64,000 bases of DNA, taken from positions 52,882,022-52,946,021 of the forward strand of contig NC_071396.1 of NCBI RefSeq assembly GCF_022682495.2, written 5' to 3'. The notes beneath the pieces are model-generated. The model made no database searches. It had not been told where the DNA came from and saw nothing but the letters and a program-made list of their open reading frames with translations. This DNA is from Desmodus rotundus. Lineage: Eukaryota > Chordata > Mammalia > Chiroptera > Phyllostomidae. This document shows positions 22,961 to 33,444 of the stretch, piece by piece (within the stretch, counting starts at the first letter, position 1; every line of letters starts with the position of its first letter). The position numbers and the translations under genes are program-made.

Positions 22961-24260
22961 GATGCTGCCGGGGTGGCCGCGGGATTAAATAACAGGGCTC
23001 TTGAGTCGCAGAGGAAATGGAAATGGCCGGGATCTTTTCTTTGCAGTTAATGTAGGGGGCCGGGGGGGAGGGTGGGGAGCGTATCAGCTGAAGAGCGTAT
23101 CAGTGAAAAGAAAAGGTCCCGCCATTAGGCCTAACCCATGCAAGGTGGGGAGCCCTCGCAGCAGGCCCAGCTCCGCCCAGGAACCGAGGAGGCTATAGCC
23201 TCCGGGGAGTCAGGGGTAGGGGGTCGCTTTGATGCGGGGATAAGAGCTGGGCCGGGGCCTGAATCCCCAGTGAGATTTGTCTTGCTGGTAATTCTGGCTT
23301 CACCGGAAGGTCGTGAAGCTGTCTTTTTCTAACTACGCCATCGTAGGACAGTGCTGGGCTGTTAGAGGAGCCGATGACAGACCTTGGGCTGGGGCTCTGG
23401 AGACAGGCTACGGAGGAACATTTTGCAAACCCAGAACAGAACCCAAGGTCACCGAGCCCCAGTCTAAAATGCTTTTTCCCTACTCAGATGCAGCTTTACA
23501 GTGCGATTGACTCACTCAGCTACCGGGAGAGCAGGCCCTCCCTAGGGGAACCTCAGTCATCCTTCAGGGCCAAGACCCTCCTTAAAACCAAGAAGGAAAA
23601 CTCTGTATGAGGCCAATAGAGTATTTTACAGTTGTTCAGGTCCCCCCTTTAAAGGTATTAATTAAAGTTCAATATCATTATTCCAGTTTGTCAGATACAG
23701 AAATTGAGGCCAAGGGGCCTGCACCTGGTAAATGGAAGATCTAGTAAATTCTAGTGCTCATTTTCCAGACCTTTGCAATTTCCTTTTTTCTACTTTGCTA
23801 CTACCCCTCTCGGCATCACAAACCTAAAAACCTGTTTCTTGCAAGTCATTCAAGCATGTTAAGAAAGGAAGGTTGGAGCAGTAATTTTCCATCCAGTGCT
23901 CACTCCTGGGCCTTGCTCAAACAATTAAAAAGGATGAGAATAAATAAATCCTTTCTAAACTGTGGAAGAAAGTCAGGGTGTTGGGGGGTTCACTGTTCTG
24001 TTTCTTTTATTAGAGGAATTAGCCAAGAGATAGTGTTCCTTCCATTTCTGGTCTTTCTCAGCTTTTCTGAAGGAGGAGGTAAGGAGACCTTAGCCCCGGT
24101 AGGATGGTAGGATGGTGAGATGAACAAGCCCCCAGTTCTGAGCTGGGAGGAGCCTGTGATGCCTGAGCCCAGAGTGATTCAGTGCCTGGGAGGGTACTGG
24201 GGACCATATTTGGCTCTTATTTGGGACCTAAAGGAAGGAGAGATCTGGGGGCAACTGTTA
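22961..24260. other. Upstream flank next to the SPRY4 CpG island
   Basis: GC content falls from the island towards 23.5 kb. A MIR-like tail (CATTATTCCAGTTTGTCAGATACAGAAATTGAGGC) lies at about 23.66-23.72 kb. No gene is recognised. A possible divergent plus-strand donor (GAGGAG|GTAAAGG) lies just inside the island at 22228. Confidence 0.5.
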
Positions 24261-24261
24261 T

Positions 24262-24710
24262 GAAAAATTCATTCATTCATTCATATATTCTGTACTGGCA
24301 CCTGCCCTGATTCTGGGGACTCAGCGGTGAGAGACAGTCCTCCCTGCCCTTGAGGAGCTCATAGTCTTTTGGAGGGACAGACAGATTGGAGGCCAGATAA
24401 GTGCTAGGAGGGAAAAGTAAATGGGGTCCTGGGATATGGGGGAATGGGGAGGAGGACCTGATTTTAATTTGGGCACCAAGGAGTATCTTTCCGGGGGAGA
24501 GCTTGTGGTTATGACGAGTCCAGAAAACCACAGGAGTGAGCCTGAGGGGGTTGAGGAGACATGTCTGGCAGAGGGAGCCTGGGTGGAGCTCCTGTGTGGG
24601 GACAAGCCTGACATGGAGGTGCTGACCAGAGGCCTCTGTGGCCACACTTGATGAGCAAGGTTGAAGTTGGCCCAGTGAGTTCAGATATTATCATCTTAAC
24701 AGGTTTTGAG
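24262..24710 (-). repeat. L2 LINE 3' fragment
   Basis: Antisense L2: an (ATTC)n run, TTCTGGGGACTCAGCGGTGAG, CCTGCCCTTGAGGAGCTCATAG, then the older body. A small ATTC microsatellite marks the L2 end. Confidence 0.65.
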
Positions 24711-25170
24711 AAGGGTTGTGACACACTCTGATTTGTGTTTTTGTGTTTTAAGCCTCTCTAGCAGTCCAAAGCCCAGTGGGTGAGGGGACAGAATGGAGGA
24801 TGGTGGGGGAATGCAAAACATTTTTTCCTTAACAGGTTTAAGACACCACATCCATTCTTGGATTGGGCAGCCAGGCCTGTGCTGGATTTTTTTTTTTTTC
24901 CTACTTCATTCAACTTTGTTCATTCCAGAGCTACTCAGTCTCTTCCCCAGGTATAACTTTTCCGCTGCAGGCAAACCCTAACAACCTTGCATTCCTGCCC
25001 ATGCTAATTACAGTCTTTTCACCCCAACTTCAGTGTAGACATCTTCATCCCCACCAGACTGAGGCCAGGGAAGTGGAGTGGGTTTAGTTCCGGGATTTGC
25101 CCTCTTATTAAGCTCCTGGCCTGGTCGGGACTGGGAGCTGAGTTAGTGGGAGTGAGGAGAGGCAGGAATT
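24711..25170. other. Non-coding upstream flank
   Basis: No gene or clear repeat. A T-run lies at 24888-24899. Confidence 0.45.
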
Positions 25171-25174
25171 CCAA

Positions 25175-25320
25175 TTCAATGACAGACATTTATGGAGTAC
25201 TTACTGTGCGCCAGACCTGTGCCCCGTGTGTTTTCCTATGTGATGCTGCTTTAAAAAGCTGTGTTCTGGGTCTTATCATTACTCTTTTTCAGATAAGAAG
25301 TCAGAGGCTCTGTTTTAATA
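25175..25320 (-). repeat. MIR SINE
   Basis: Antisense MIR-like: ACATTTATGGAGTACTTACTGTGCGCCAGACC... CAGATAAGAAGTCAGAGGCTC. Confidence 0.6.
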
Positions 25321-25339
25321 TTTATTAATGTCACAAAAA

Positions 25340-25900
25340 AGTCATTGCTCACTTCCTGTGTGTCACACAGACTGCTAAGGTGTTGGGGTTACAGTGATAA
25401 AAGAGATGAACACTATTGTTGCCCTCATCAAGCTCACAGTTAGTGGCGGCACCATGGTGGCGGCAGGGGTGGGGTGCAGCACCTTCATTCATTTCTACAT
25501 TCAATTGATATTTCTCAGCCTTCTGTCAAGTACGAAGCACTGAAAGCCAAGTCCCCCAACCCAGATTGCTTACCCCCCCTACATGGAAATTCTGGGGCCA
25601 CCTTTGTTTATAGTGAAGTAGAGGAGATAGGCATTAAACAGAAGTTGATCAAAGAATGATTCAATCACAGTTAACAGCAGTGGTGCATTAGAGAGTACAG
25701 AGAGAAAAAGGAGGGGGCACAGCGTGGGGGTCCTGGCGAAGTTTCTCTGCAGCTCAGATCTGCAGAACGCAAAGTCAGCCAGGCTGGGCTCAGTGATGGA
25801 AGGCCCAGAAGCTGGAAGGAGATGTGGGGAGGGCCAGAGCAACTGAAGATAGCTAGGGAGACCCTCATCCTGTGAGGAAGTGAGGGCGCATCAGACCCCA
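25340..25900 (-). repeat. L2 LINE 3' fragment
   Basis: Antisense L2 words: GGTTACAGTGATAAAAGAGATG, GCCCTCATCAAGCTCACAGTTAG, and after a break AGTGGTGCATTAGAGAGTACAG. Decayed; extent approximate. Confidence 0.5.
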
Positions 25901-26019
25901 GTTTAGAACTCTGTCCAGGCAGTAGCCCCTAGGCTATCTGGATCAGCGCGTTCAGCTGCTTCAGTGTTGGAGGCCGGAGAGCTTGAAAGGCACCTGGGCA
26001 GGCACTGACCACAGACTGT

Positions 26020-26215
26020 TGGGCTTCAGTGCTACCCTTTCAAGCTCTGTAGCCATGGACAAGTTACTCAAATCTTACATGCCTCAGTTTCCTCCTTTGT
26101 GATGTGATAACAGATAGTATACTTACCACCAAGAGTTGAGTGGAACGTGAGTGGAATAATGCACATAAAGCCCTTAGAACAGCGTCTGGCACACTGTCAG
26201 TGCCAAGTACACATC
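26020..26215 (+). repeat. MIR SINE
   Basis: Sense MIR: CTCTGTAGCCATGGACAAGTTACTC, ATGCCTCAGTTTCCTCCTTTGTGATG, CCCTTAGAACAGCGTCTGGCACAC. Confidence 0.75.
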
Positions 26216-26315
26216 TAGATGATTATTTGATATACCCAACCATTTTGATGCAAAGAATAAATTAGAATTTTAAGAGGAATCCATTTATCTGGGTGCATCA
26301 AAACCTCAGAAAAAC

Positions 26316-26526
26316 GCCTTGGCTGGTATGGCTCAGTGGATTGAGTGCTGGCCTGCAAACCAAAAGGTTGATGAGTTTGATTCTCAGTCAGGGCACACGC
26401 CTGGGTTGCAGGCCAGGTCCCCAGTAGGGGGCATGCATGAGGCAACCCCACATTGATGTTTTTCTCACTCTCTTTCTCCTTCCTTTCCCCTCTCTAAAAA
26501 TAAATTTAAAAAATGTATCTTTTAAA
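26316..26526 (+). mobile_element. Ves SINE with CTCF-like core
   Basis: Full-length Ves copy flanked by imperfect duplications (ACCTCAGAAAAA before, CCCTCAGAAAGA after). The middle holds CCAGTAGGGGGCAT (26421-26434), which fits the CTCF core consensus at 13 of 14 positions. Confidence 0.92.
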
Positions 26527-27595
26527 AACCCTCAGAAAGAAGAAGCAATCTAAAGTGCCAATTTTTCTTTATTAAGGAATAGGTAAAATGATGGTAGTAT
26601 AACCATCATTGCTGCTTTAACTAGTACAATATTCGTGGGACAAAAGCTGTGGTATTTTCAACTGTGTGGCTAGGTATATTCGGTTCACCGAAGAGTTGAG
26701 TTTAACCGTGGCCAACATAGATGCTTGAGTATCAGTGGTAGCAGAGACTGAAATAGAATGCTGACTATATGCTGAATGATGGTTTTTCACTAACAGTCAG
26801 GGAAGGGGATATTAATCACTTGGTGAGTTTGCATAGTTCTTCGTGTCTTCAAGGTTCTATTGTAAAAGGATAGTCATGGTATCTGCTTCAAAGGATTGTT
26901 ATGAGCACTAAACACATGACGTTTTTCAAGTGCCTTAGCTCAGAGCCAGGTGCATAGCTATTTTTGTGGTCCTCTCATTGTTCTGTGTAAGAGGGAAATT
27001 GTAACGATTTTAACTCGGTTATGATAGTACAGATCACTAGCTTCCTCTTCTCCATCCTTCCTCCAAGACCCTTGTTTTCATTCTGCTGAACAGGGCAATG
27101 GAATATATTACAAAAGAAGCATTCTGACCTTATGTAATTCAAGAGTGATTTCCTCATCAGTGTGAATGTAAAGTCAAATTTGCACAGCATCAGCTTTGGC
27201 AACAGAATCAAGATTTTTATGAATATATTTATATGGCACAGTTCAAATGCACATAAAATGCAAGTACATTGTCCATTTCAGATGGGGAAGCTCAACCCAG
27301 GACAACCAGTGTGAGCATAGAACAGGAGAGAAGAAAAAAACGGCCAAGAGTAAGTAACCCCTTTGGTCCTTGCTTGCAAATCATAGCAATTCCCTGGTAA
27401 CCAGAATGGGGACCCTGGGAGAAACACCGGCAGATAAGGAATGGATATGTGAACTCTGGAGGGGTCAGTGCCTTTCTGGAGTCCCAATCTTGGCTTTCAT
27501 ACTGAATGAGGCAGATGGGGTCTGTGCCCCTCTTCCTGACTTAGCAGGTATGCTTGGGCCACCTTTCTCCCCTGGACTCCATTCATACCACCTCA
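26527..27595. other. Non-coding flank with MIR-like remnant
   Basis: Mostly unrecognised sequence. A MIR-like tail (TTCAAAGGATTGTTATGAGCACTAAA... GCCTTAGCTCAGAGCCAGGTGC) lies at about 26.86-26.96 kb. No gene. Confidence 0.45.
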
Positions 27596-27599
27596 TTTA

Positions 27600-28170
27600 G
27601 TCAATCATTCATTCATTCAACCAATAGCTAAACACCTTCTAGATGCCAGGGGCCATGCCAGACCCTAAGGATAAAACAGCAGATAAGTGCCCTGGCCGGG
27701 TAGCTCAGTTACTTACAGCATCGTCCAATACACCAAGGCTGTGGGTTCAATCCCTGGTCAGGGCACTTCCATACAAGAAGCAACCAGTGAATGCATAGGG
27801 GGTGGAACAACAAATCGGGGTTTCTCTCTCTTCCTCTCTCTCTCTCAAATAGATTTTAAAAAATACAACAAAAAACAGCAAAATAAGTTATAGAAATCCT
27901 TCAATACTGTTAGTTTAATGAGGGGAGCAGGTAATAAAAAGCAAACACTCAAGTAATAACATAATTTCAAATATTGGTCAAATCAAATCCACTAAAGGAA
28001 GAATAAGGGGATGTGACAGCAATTGTGTGAAGGAGCTGGTCTCCTTAGGGAGGTGGAGGAAAGCCTTTCTGAGCAATCCAAAGGCTGAGGAACAAGAGCC
28101 AGGCCAGTGCCCAGGAAGGAGGGCACAGTGCATGCACAGACTAGGGCAGGCACAAACTGGTGTGTTCCAG
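27600..28170 (-). repeat. L2 LINE 3' fragment, split by a Ves SINE
   Basis: Antisense L2: TTCATTCATTCAACCAATAGC, GATGCCAGGGGCCATGCCAG, and after the SINE GAAAGCCTTTCTGAGCAATCC, AACAAGAGCCAGGCCAGTGCC. It is interrupted at 27689-27871. Confidence 0.7.
27689..27871 (+). mobile_element. Ves SINE, divergent subfamily
   Basis: Head CCCTGGCCGGGTAGCTCAGTT, B box GGTTCAATCCCTGG, a distinct shorter body (GGTGGAACAACAAATCGGG) and a TC-rich tail. Flanked by AAAACAGCAGATAAGT and AAAACAGCAAAATAAGT. It resembles the second SINE at 44775 rather than the main Ves type. Confidence 0.88.
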
Positions 28171-28446
28171 GAATACTGACACCTCAGGTCTGAGAGTGCA
28201 TTTGCTCGTCTGCTTGAAGACATTCTGGCCTCTTCCCACTGACTTGCCCCACACTGGAGCTGGCCCAGGCTCCGAACTCTGGAGTACACAGCCAAGTGCA
28301 CCAGCCCCAGGCGCTGGGGAGGAATTTACAACCATGCTGAGCCTGTTTACCGCCTGCCGGGGAGCTCTCAGAAGGCACAGGCTCTTTCTCAAAACCAGTT
28401 TTTACAGAGCCGTGTGCAAAGCAATTCAGCTGAGCAGGATATTTTT

Positions 28447-29300
28447 TTCTTAATTAATCTTTTTATTGAAGTATAACATTAGTTGAACTATATGGAACTG
28501 CTGATATTCAACCACTTTTCATGGTTGTACAAAGGTGATAATTTCATGTGATTCAACATAAATACATTCAGAAAAGTGTGTAAGTGAGAAGTGTACAACT
28601 CAATGAATTTCCACAAAATGAACACCACTGTGGAATGAGCATCTGGGTCAAGAAGAAACATCACCAGCATTTTGTAGGCCTCACTCATGCTACTCTGGCT
28701 GCTAACCACCACGTACCCTGCCTCTGCCCACAAAGATAGTCACTATCTTGATTTTTAGCACTTAATGTAGCCTATTTTTTTATCTTTCTATAAATGGAAT
28801 TATACAGTAGATACTTTTTTTGGTGAAATTTATTCACGGTGTTTCTGTAGTTGTACTTTTTCGTTGCTGTATAATATTCCATTATATGGCTATGCTACTG
28901 TATACTTATTCATTCTACTATTTACGGGCATTTAGATTGTCTCCTGTGTTTGTTTGTTTGTTTTCTTTTTTATCCTCACCCGAAGACATTTTTGCATTGC
29001 TTTTGGGGGAGGCGGGGGGAGGGAGAATGACAGAAATATTGATGTGACAGAGAAACATCGATTGGTTGCCTCTCACATGAGCCACAACCAGGGACCAAAC
29101 CCACAATCTTAGCGTGTACCCTGGCCAGGAGTCAAACCCACAACCTTTAGGTTTATGGGACGATACTCCAACCAACTAAGCCCTCTTGACCGGGACTCCA
29201 GTGTTTGCTTTTAAGAATACTGCTTCTGTGAACATCCTTGTACATGGCTTTTGTTGAACACATGCTTGTATATCTGTGGGTATATACTGAGGCCTGATTC
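28447..29300 (-). mobile_element. L1 3' fragment split by a Ves SINE
   Basis: Antisense L1M-type 3' UTR: TTTTTATTGAAGTATAACATTAG, TATAAATGGAATTATACAGTAG, TATAATATTCCATTATATGG and, beyond the SINE, CTTCTGTGAACATCCTTGTACATGGC. Interrupted at 28953-29196. Confidence 0.8.
28953..29196 (-). mobile_element. Ves SINE (long-tail subfamily), reverse orientation
   Basis: Reverse Ves with the extension TCCTCACCCGAAGACATTTTTGCATTG beyond the TC-rich part, the body CATCGATTGGTTGCCTCTC and the head CAACTAAGCCCTCTTGACCGGG. TSD about TCCTGTGTTTG / TCCAGTGTTTG. Confidence 0.85.
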
Positions 29301-29439
29301 AGCTTTAGTAGGTATTTCCAAGGCACTAATTCACACTCTGCACTGCTTTAATCAATGCTGCTTTGCTGCCTAGCTCTTGGAACAGTTCTATGCAAATATG
29401 GATGTGGGGTGGGGTGCATGACACGGTTCACGGGATGAA

Positions 29440-29624
29440 TCTCAGTCTGTGTAGCAATTGAGAGGACAAGCCTTACAGCTAGGTAGGCCTGGATTTGATC
29501 CTCTATTTACCTGTGACCTCCATGACCTTGGGCGAGTCACCCACTCTGTCACTGGGCCTCAGGTCCTTCATCTATAAAGTAAGTTTAAGTAGAGTAGCTC
29601 TTATCTCACAGGGTCTTTCACTCA
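29440..29624 (+). repeat. MIR SINE
   Basis: Sense MIR: TACAGCTAGGTAGGCCTGGATTTGATCC, CATGACCTTGGGCGAGTCACC, CTCAGGTCCTTCATCTATAAAG. Confidence 0.8.
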
Positions 29625-30180
29625 TTCCTCTACAGTGTTTGTAGCATGCCTATTCCGTGTTAGGCGCTGTTCTGGGTACTGAGAATTCAGGCGTGAACAG
29701 GGCAAAAGAGGCTTTGCCCACATGGAAGGTATGTTCTAGTTAGGGGAGACAGGAAATAACAAAGCAAACAGATCATGAAGGTAATTTCAGATAGTGACAC
29801 ATGCTGTGGAGGCAGTACAGCAGGGTGCTGTGATCAGGTGCTGTGACTCTAGGGGTAGTAGGGGCATCAGGGAGGTAGTAACTGAGCTGTGGCCCAAATG
29901 ACCAGAAGGAGGCAGCCGTGAATGGATCTGAGGGAAGAGCACTCCAGGCAGAAGGGTTGGCTGGTGCAAAGGCCACCAGGTAGGGACAAGCTTGGTGTAT
30001 GTGAGCTGCAGAAAGAAATTTGCCTGAGGGAAAGGGCTATTTGAGAAAAGGCAGCAGAAATAGGCCTGGGCAGGTCCTGCAGGGCCTTGGAGGCCATGGT
30101 AGAGAGTTTCCGTTTTATTTTAACATCAGTGGGAGTCATTGGACAGTTGTAAGCAGGTGACTAACAGGAGCTAGTTTACA
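29625..30180 (-). repeat. L2 LINE 3' fragment, well preserved
   Basis: Antisense L2 across its length: TTAGGCGCTGTTCTGGGTACTG, GCACTCCAGGCAGAAGGGTTGG, GCAAAGGCCACCAGGTAGG, GCAGGGCCTTGGAGGCCATGG, CATCAGTGGGAGTCATTGG. Confidence 0.8.
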
Positions 30181-30205
30181 TGAAGATTAAAATAATATAT
30201 ACACA

Positions 30206-30390
30206 CCCCGACTGGTGGGGCTCAGTCGGTGAGGAATTATCTCACAAAGCAAAAGATTGCCAGTTCGATCCCTGGTCAGGGTATGTATGAGAGGCAACCG
30301 ATTGATGTTTCTTCTCACCTGGGTGTTTCTCTTCCTCCCTTTCTCCCCCTCTTCTCCCTCTTTCCAAAAATAAATAAATAATATCTTAAA
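30206..30390 (+). mobile_element. Ves SINE
   Basis: Head ACTGGTGGGGCTCAGTCGG, B box AGTTCGATCCCTGG, TC-rich part and an AAATAAATAAATAAT tail. TSD about AATAATATATACACAC / AATAAATATACACAT. It lacks most of the usual middle region, so it is an internally short variant. Confidence 0.88.
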
Positions 30391-31135
30391 AATAAATATA
30401 CACATATAAAACTGAGCAGAGAGTCTGGCATAGAGTGATGTTCAATAAATGTTAGTTGCTGCTACTGCTATTATTGTTATTATTGATGCTCGTAAAGAAT
30501 CTAAAAATGTTCTTCCTCAGTGAGGATGAGAAAGCCAAAGCACAGAGCCATTACCATCCACGTGTAAAGTCAATCACATCAGAGAACAGGATGTAGATGT
30601 TACTAATCAAAGGAAATGCTTTTGGTTCCTTTCCCAAATGGGAACTTTAAGGCAGAGGATTTTCTCTGTGGTGAGCAACTGTCTGGAGCCAACCAAACGC
30701 AGATCTTTCGGCCCCACTTTACCAAAATGACCACGGTTCAGTCACTTGGGTGTCACTGGTTATGGTCCTACTGCCATGTAGGGCCCTTGGAAAGACCCAT
30801 CTACTTTCTCTCTGCATCTGGCGGGCCAGGAATGGGGAGGCACTCCCTGTCCTCCACTTTGAGTGCCCACCAGATTTACTGAGACGCCATCCGCTACCCG
30901 GGCTTGAAGGCTCTCCCACTGCATTCTCGCCATGTAGGCAGCCCAGGGAGTCTTTTTACGTTCAGGAAAGGCCTTTGAAGGAGCTGCCTTTAATTCTGTC
31001 TGATACAGAGTAATGCCGTGTTAATGGTCTGTAAGGGAATGAATGCAAACTGAGTAATGAAACTGGGCAAAGCTTGTTAGGGCATATAACACTTGTTTCT
31101 GGGCCAAGTGCCCTTCTCTTAGTAAGGATGTTTTC
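30391..31135. other. Non-coding flank with left inverted-repeat arm
   Basis: A MIR-like tail (GAGTCTGGCATAGAGTGATG... AATAAATGTTAG) lies at 30.42-30.47 kb, then the left arm of the inverted repeat. 30.62-31.09 kb is unrecognised sequence that may be constrained. No gene. Confidence 0.45.
30550..30637. repeat. Left arm of a 70-90 bp inverted repeat
   Basis: The reverse complement of 30550-30619 matches 31527-31598 with about five substitutions and a small indel. Weaker similarity continues about 18 bases towards the loop. The arm carries AATCAAAGG (30605-30613, TCF/LEF-like), ACAGGATGT (30586-30594, ETS-like), GTCAATCA (PBX-like) and an E-box CACGTG. It does not match MIR, L2, L1 or Ves sequence that I know. 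Confidence 0.75.
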
Positions 31136-31297
31136 ATTTCTTCTTTATCAAAATTTATTAAGCTTCTGCTAGGTGCCAGGCACTATATAACATTGAGCAA
31201 AAAAGATGCCATTTTTGCCCTCATGGCGCTTCTAGTCTAGTGGGACATACGTCAATCAAGTAGTTGCACAAATATAAATAGAAAATGGCAACAATGG

Positions 31298-31497
31298 GCC
31301 CTGGCTGGTGTGGCTCAGTGGACTGAGCGCTGGCCTGCTAACCAAAGGGTCGCCAGTTTGATTCCTGGTCTAGAGCACATGCCTGGGTTGCGGGCAGGTC
31401 CCCATGGGGGGCGCGCAGAGAAACATTGATGTTTCTCTCTCCCTCTTTCTCCCTCCCTTTCCCTCTTTCTAAAAATAAATAAATAGAATCTTTTAAA
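31298..31497 (+). mobile_element. Ves SINE
   Basis: Complete Ves: CCCTGGCTGGTGTGGCTCAG head, GGTTGCGGGCAGGTCCCC middle, TC-rich part, AAATAAATAAATAG tail. TSD AAATGGCAACAATGGG / AAATGACAATAATGGG. Confidence 0.95.
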
Positions 31498-31509
31498 AAA
31501 TGACAATAA

Positions 31510-31600
31510 TGGGAATTGAATCAAGTGCATTTCCTTTGATTAATAAAATCTGCATCCTGTTCTCTGATTTAATTGACTTTACACCTGTGGATGGTAATAG
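31510..31600. repeat. Right arm of a 70-90 bp inverted repeat
   Basis: This is the partner of the arm at 30550-30637, in opposite orientation. It carries CCTTTGATT (31533-31541), GCATCCTGT and the E-box CACCTG. It begins directly after the target-site duplication of a Ves SINE and seems to interrupt an L2 copy, so it may be the inserted member of the pair. The approximately 0.9-kb loop holds unique sequence, part of the L2 and the SINE. Confidence 0.75.
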
Positions 31601-32045
31601 GCCTGCAGGAGATGTATGGGTGCCCTGCAGGTACGTAATGAAGGCCATGACTCTGGGAAAATCCCTCTAGTAAATGCCATTTGAACTCAGCCTAACAGGA
31701 TGAGTGGTGACAAAATGAGTTTGGAGAGTGAGAGGAAAAGTATTCCAGGCAGCAAACAGCATATGCAAAGGTCCTGAGGTGGGAGGGAGTATGCATGGTC
31801 ATCCAAGGATGTAAGAGAAAGCCACTGGGACTGCAGGGCTGAAAATGAGGTGGACCCTGGTCTGAGACAAAGCCAGAGATATAGCAGAGGGGACAGATCA
31901 CTAAAAGTTTTGAAGGCTATGGTAGGGTATATAATTGAATCCTTCTCAAGGATTATAGGTTGCCACTAAAAGGCTTGAAGCTGTGGATGAGTGTATTCAA
32001 GAGAGTGTGTTATTCTGGCTGCAGAGGGGAAAATAGATCGGAAGG

Positions 32046-32489
32046 AGCCAGATACGTTCTGACAACTTCCCGGCCTTCTTTGGCCCTTCAGTCCGAGAGG
32101 TGACATGGAGTGCTGTTGTTCCAAGTTTTGGGGTGTTGCACTCTCCCTATGATTTCTGTGCACTCTCCCCACATTTGCAAACTGTTGCTTTATCAGAGTC
32201 TCCTCAAATTATTGAATTTGTTCTATTTGACTTTATGGAGAAATCACATTGGCTGGATGAAGCAGAAGCAAACTTTAGCAGCTACTTAACCTAACTCAAT
32301 TGTTTTACTTGTAACAAGCACATTTTTAACTGAATTTTGTTTTCTAGCCAGTCTGACAAGCTTTGGGGTTTTTTTTCAGTGCAGAGCAGTAGATTTCAGT
32401 TTGCACGCACTTATGTACAAATTGACAGTTACTGAAATAGTTTTTTTGTATTGTAGTTTGTGCTGTTTGTCCTGTGTATGTGTGTGTAA
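32046..32489. other. Non-coding flank
   Basis: No gene or clear repeat. T-rich runs lie near 32.37 and 32.44 kb. Confidence 0.4.
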
Positions 32490-32640
32490 GGCTGTTTTTT
32501 TCCCCCAAGAAGTTTTAGATTATATTGTAATAAAGTTGAGAGGAAGGTGCAAAGGTGCAGAGATTTCATGCACCCCTCTCCTTGCACATGTATACCTGCC
32601 TCTCCTGTGTTCTGGGAATTTTTTTGTTTTCCCTGCTACT
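32490..32640 (-). repeat. Old L1 3' fragment
   Basis: Antisense L1ME-like words: AAAGTTGAGAGGAAGGTGCAAAGG, CAGAGATTTCATGCACCCCTCTCC. Short and decayed. Confidence 0.5.
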
Positions 32641-32758
32641 TTTTTGTCTTATGGATTGAAGTTTTTTGTTTTTTTTAAATTCATCCCATTTTTTTCCCCA
32701 TTGATTCCCTTGAAAGTTACAGTCTCTGTATTTATTCTTTTAATGGATCCCCTAGATA

Positions 32759-33440
32759 CGAGGTCTGTCCAGAAAAAGTCCAGCCATTGTTAGTATAATG
32801 AGAACGGTTTGTGCAACATCGATGTAACCTGGCAGCCAAGGAGGGTGGACTGGAATGCACATGTGTGAACAATGACGACTTCAGTGTACTAGTCAGTGGG
32901 GGTGGTAGACGCTGTTCTGTGTACTGTGTACTATGTGGCCGTCACATTCAAAATGACTGAGTGAGCAGAGGAATGAATCTGCATCACATTTTGCAGTAAG
33001 CTTGAACGTTCACCTGTGGATAGTATTCAGATGATTCAGGAGGCCACAGCTATGGGCAACTGGTAACTGGCAGCTTCATCACAACAATGCACCCACTCAT
33101 GCATCACATCTCCTGCAGAGTTTTTTGGTGAAACATCAAATAACCCAGGTGACTCAGTCCCCCTGCAGCCCAGATTTGGCGCCCTGCGGCTTCTGGATTT
33201 TCCCAAAACAAAAATCACTTTTGGAAGGGAAGGGCTTTCAGACCATCAGTGAGATTCAGGAAAGTCCCACAGGGCAGCTGATGATGATTGGGAGAGGTAT
33301 GTCAGGTCCCAAGGTGCCTACTTTGAAGGGGACTGAGGTGTTATTGTCTTGTGTACAGTGTTTCTTGTATCTTGTATCTTCTTCAATAAATGTATCTATT
33401 TTTCATAGTACATGGCTGGATACTTTCTGGACAGACGTCA
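32759..33440 (+). mobile_element. Decayed mariner DNA transposon
   Basis: Terminal inverted repeats of about 28 bp: CGAGGTCTGTCCAGAAAAAG at the left and the reverse complement of CTTTCTGGACAGACGTCA at the right, with TA at the left border. Inside is an in-frame transposase remnant (about 33077-33290) with the mariner motifs HHNNAPTHASH and CSPDLAPCGF, then a more degenerate stretch. At 682 bp it is about half the usual 1.3 kb, so the N-terminal half is largely deleted. In active mariners the two motifs contribute catalytic aspartates (HHDNAP, and the D after PDLAPx). Here they read N and G, so the copy is dead. Confidence 0.88.
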
Positions 33441-33444
33441 CTTA

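Larger units (their letters stand above)
31140..32045 (-). repeat. L2 LINE fragment, split by Ves SINE and inverted-repeat arm
   Basis: Antisense L2: AAATTTATTAAGCTTCTGCTAGGTGCCAGG, GCCCTCATGGCGCTTCTAGTC, then after the interruption ATTCCAGGCAGCAAACAGC, GCAAAGGTCCTGAGGTGGGAG, TTTTGAAGGCTATGGTAGGG. Broken at about 31298-31605. Confidence 0.75.
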
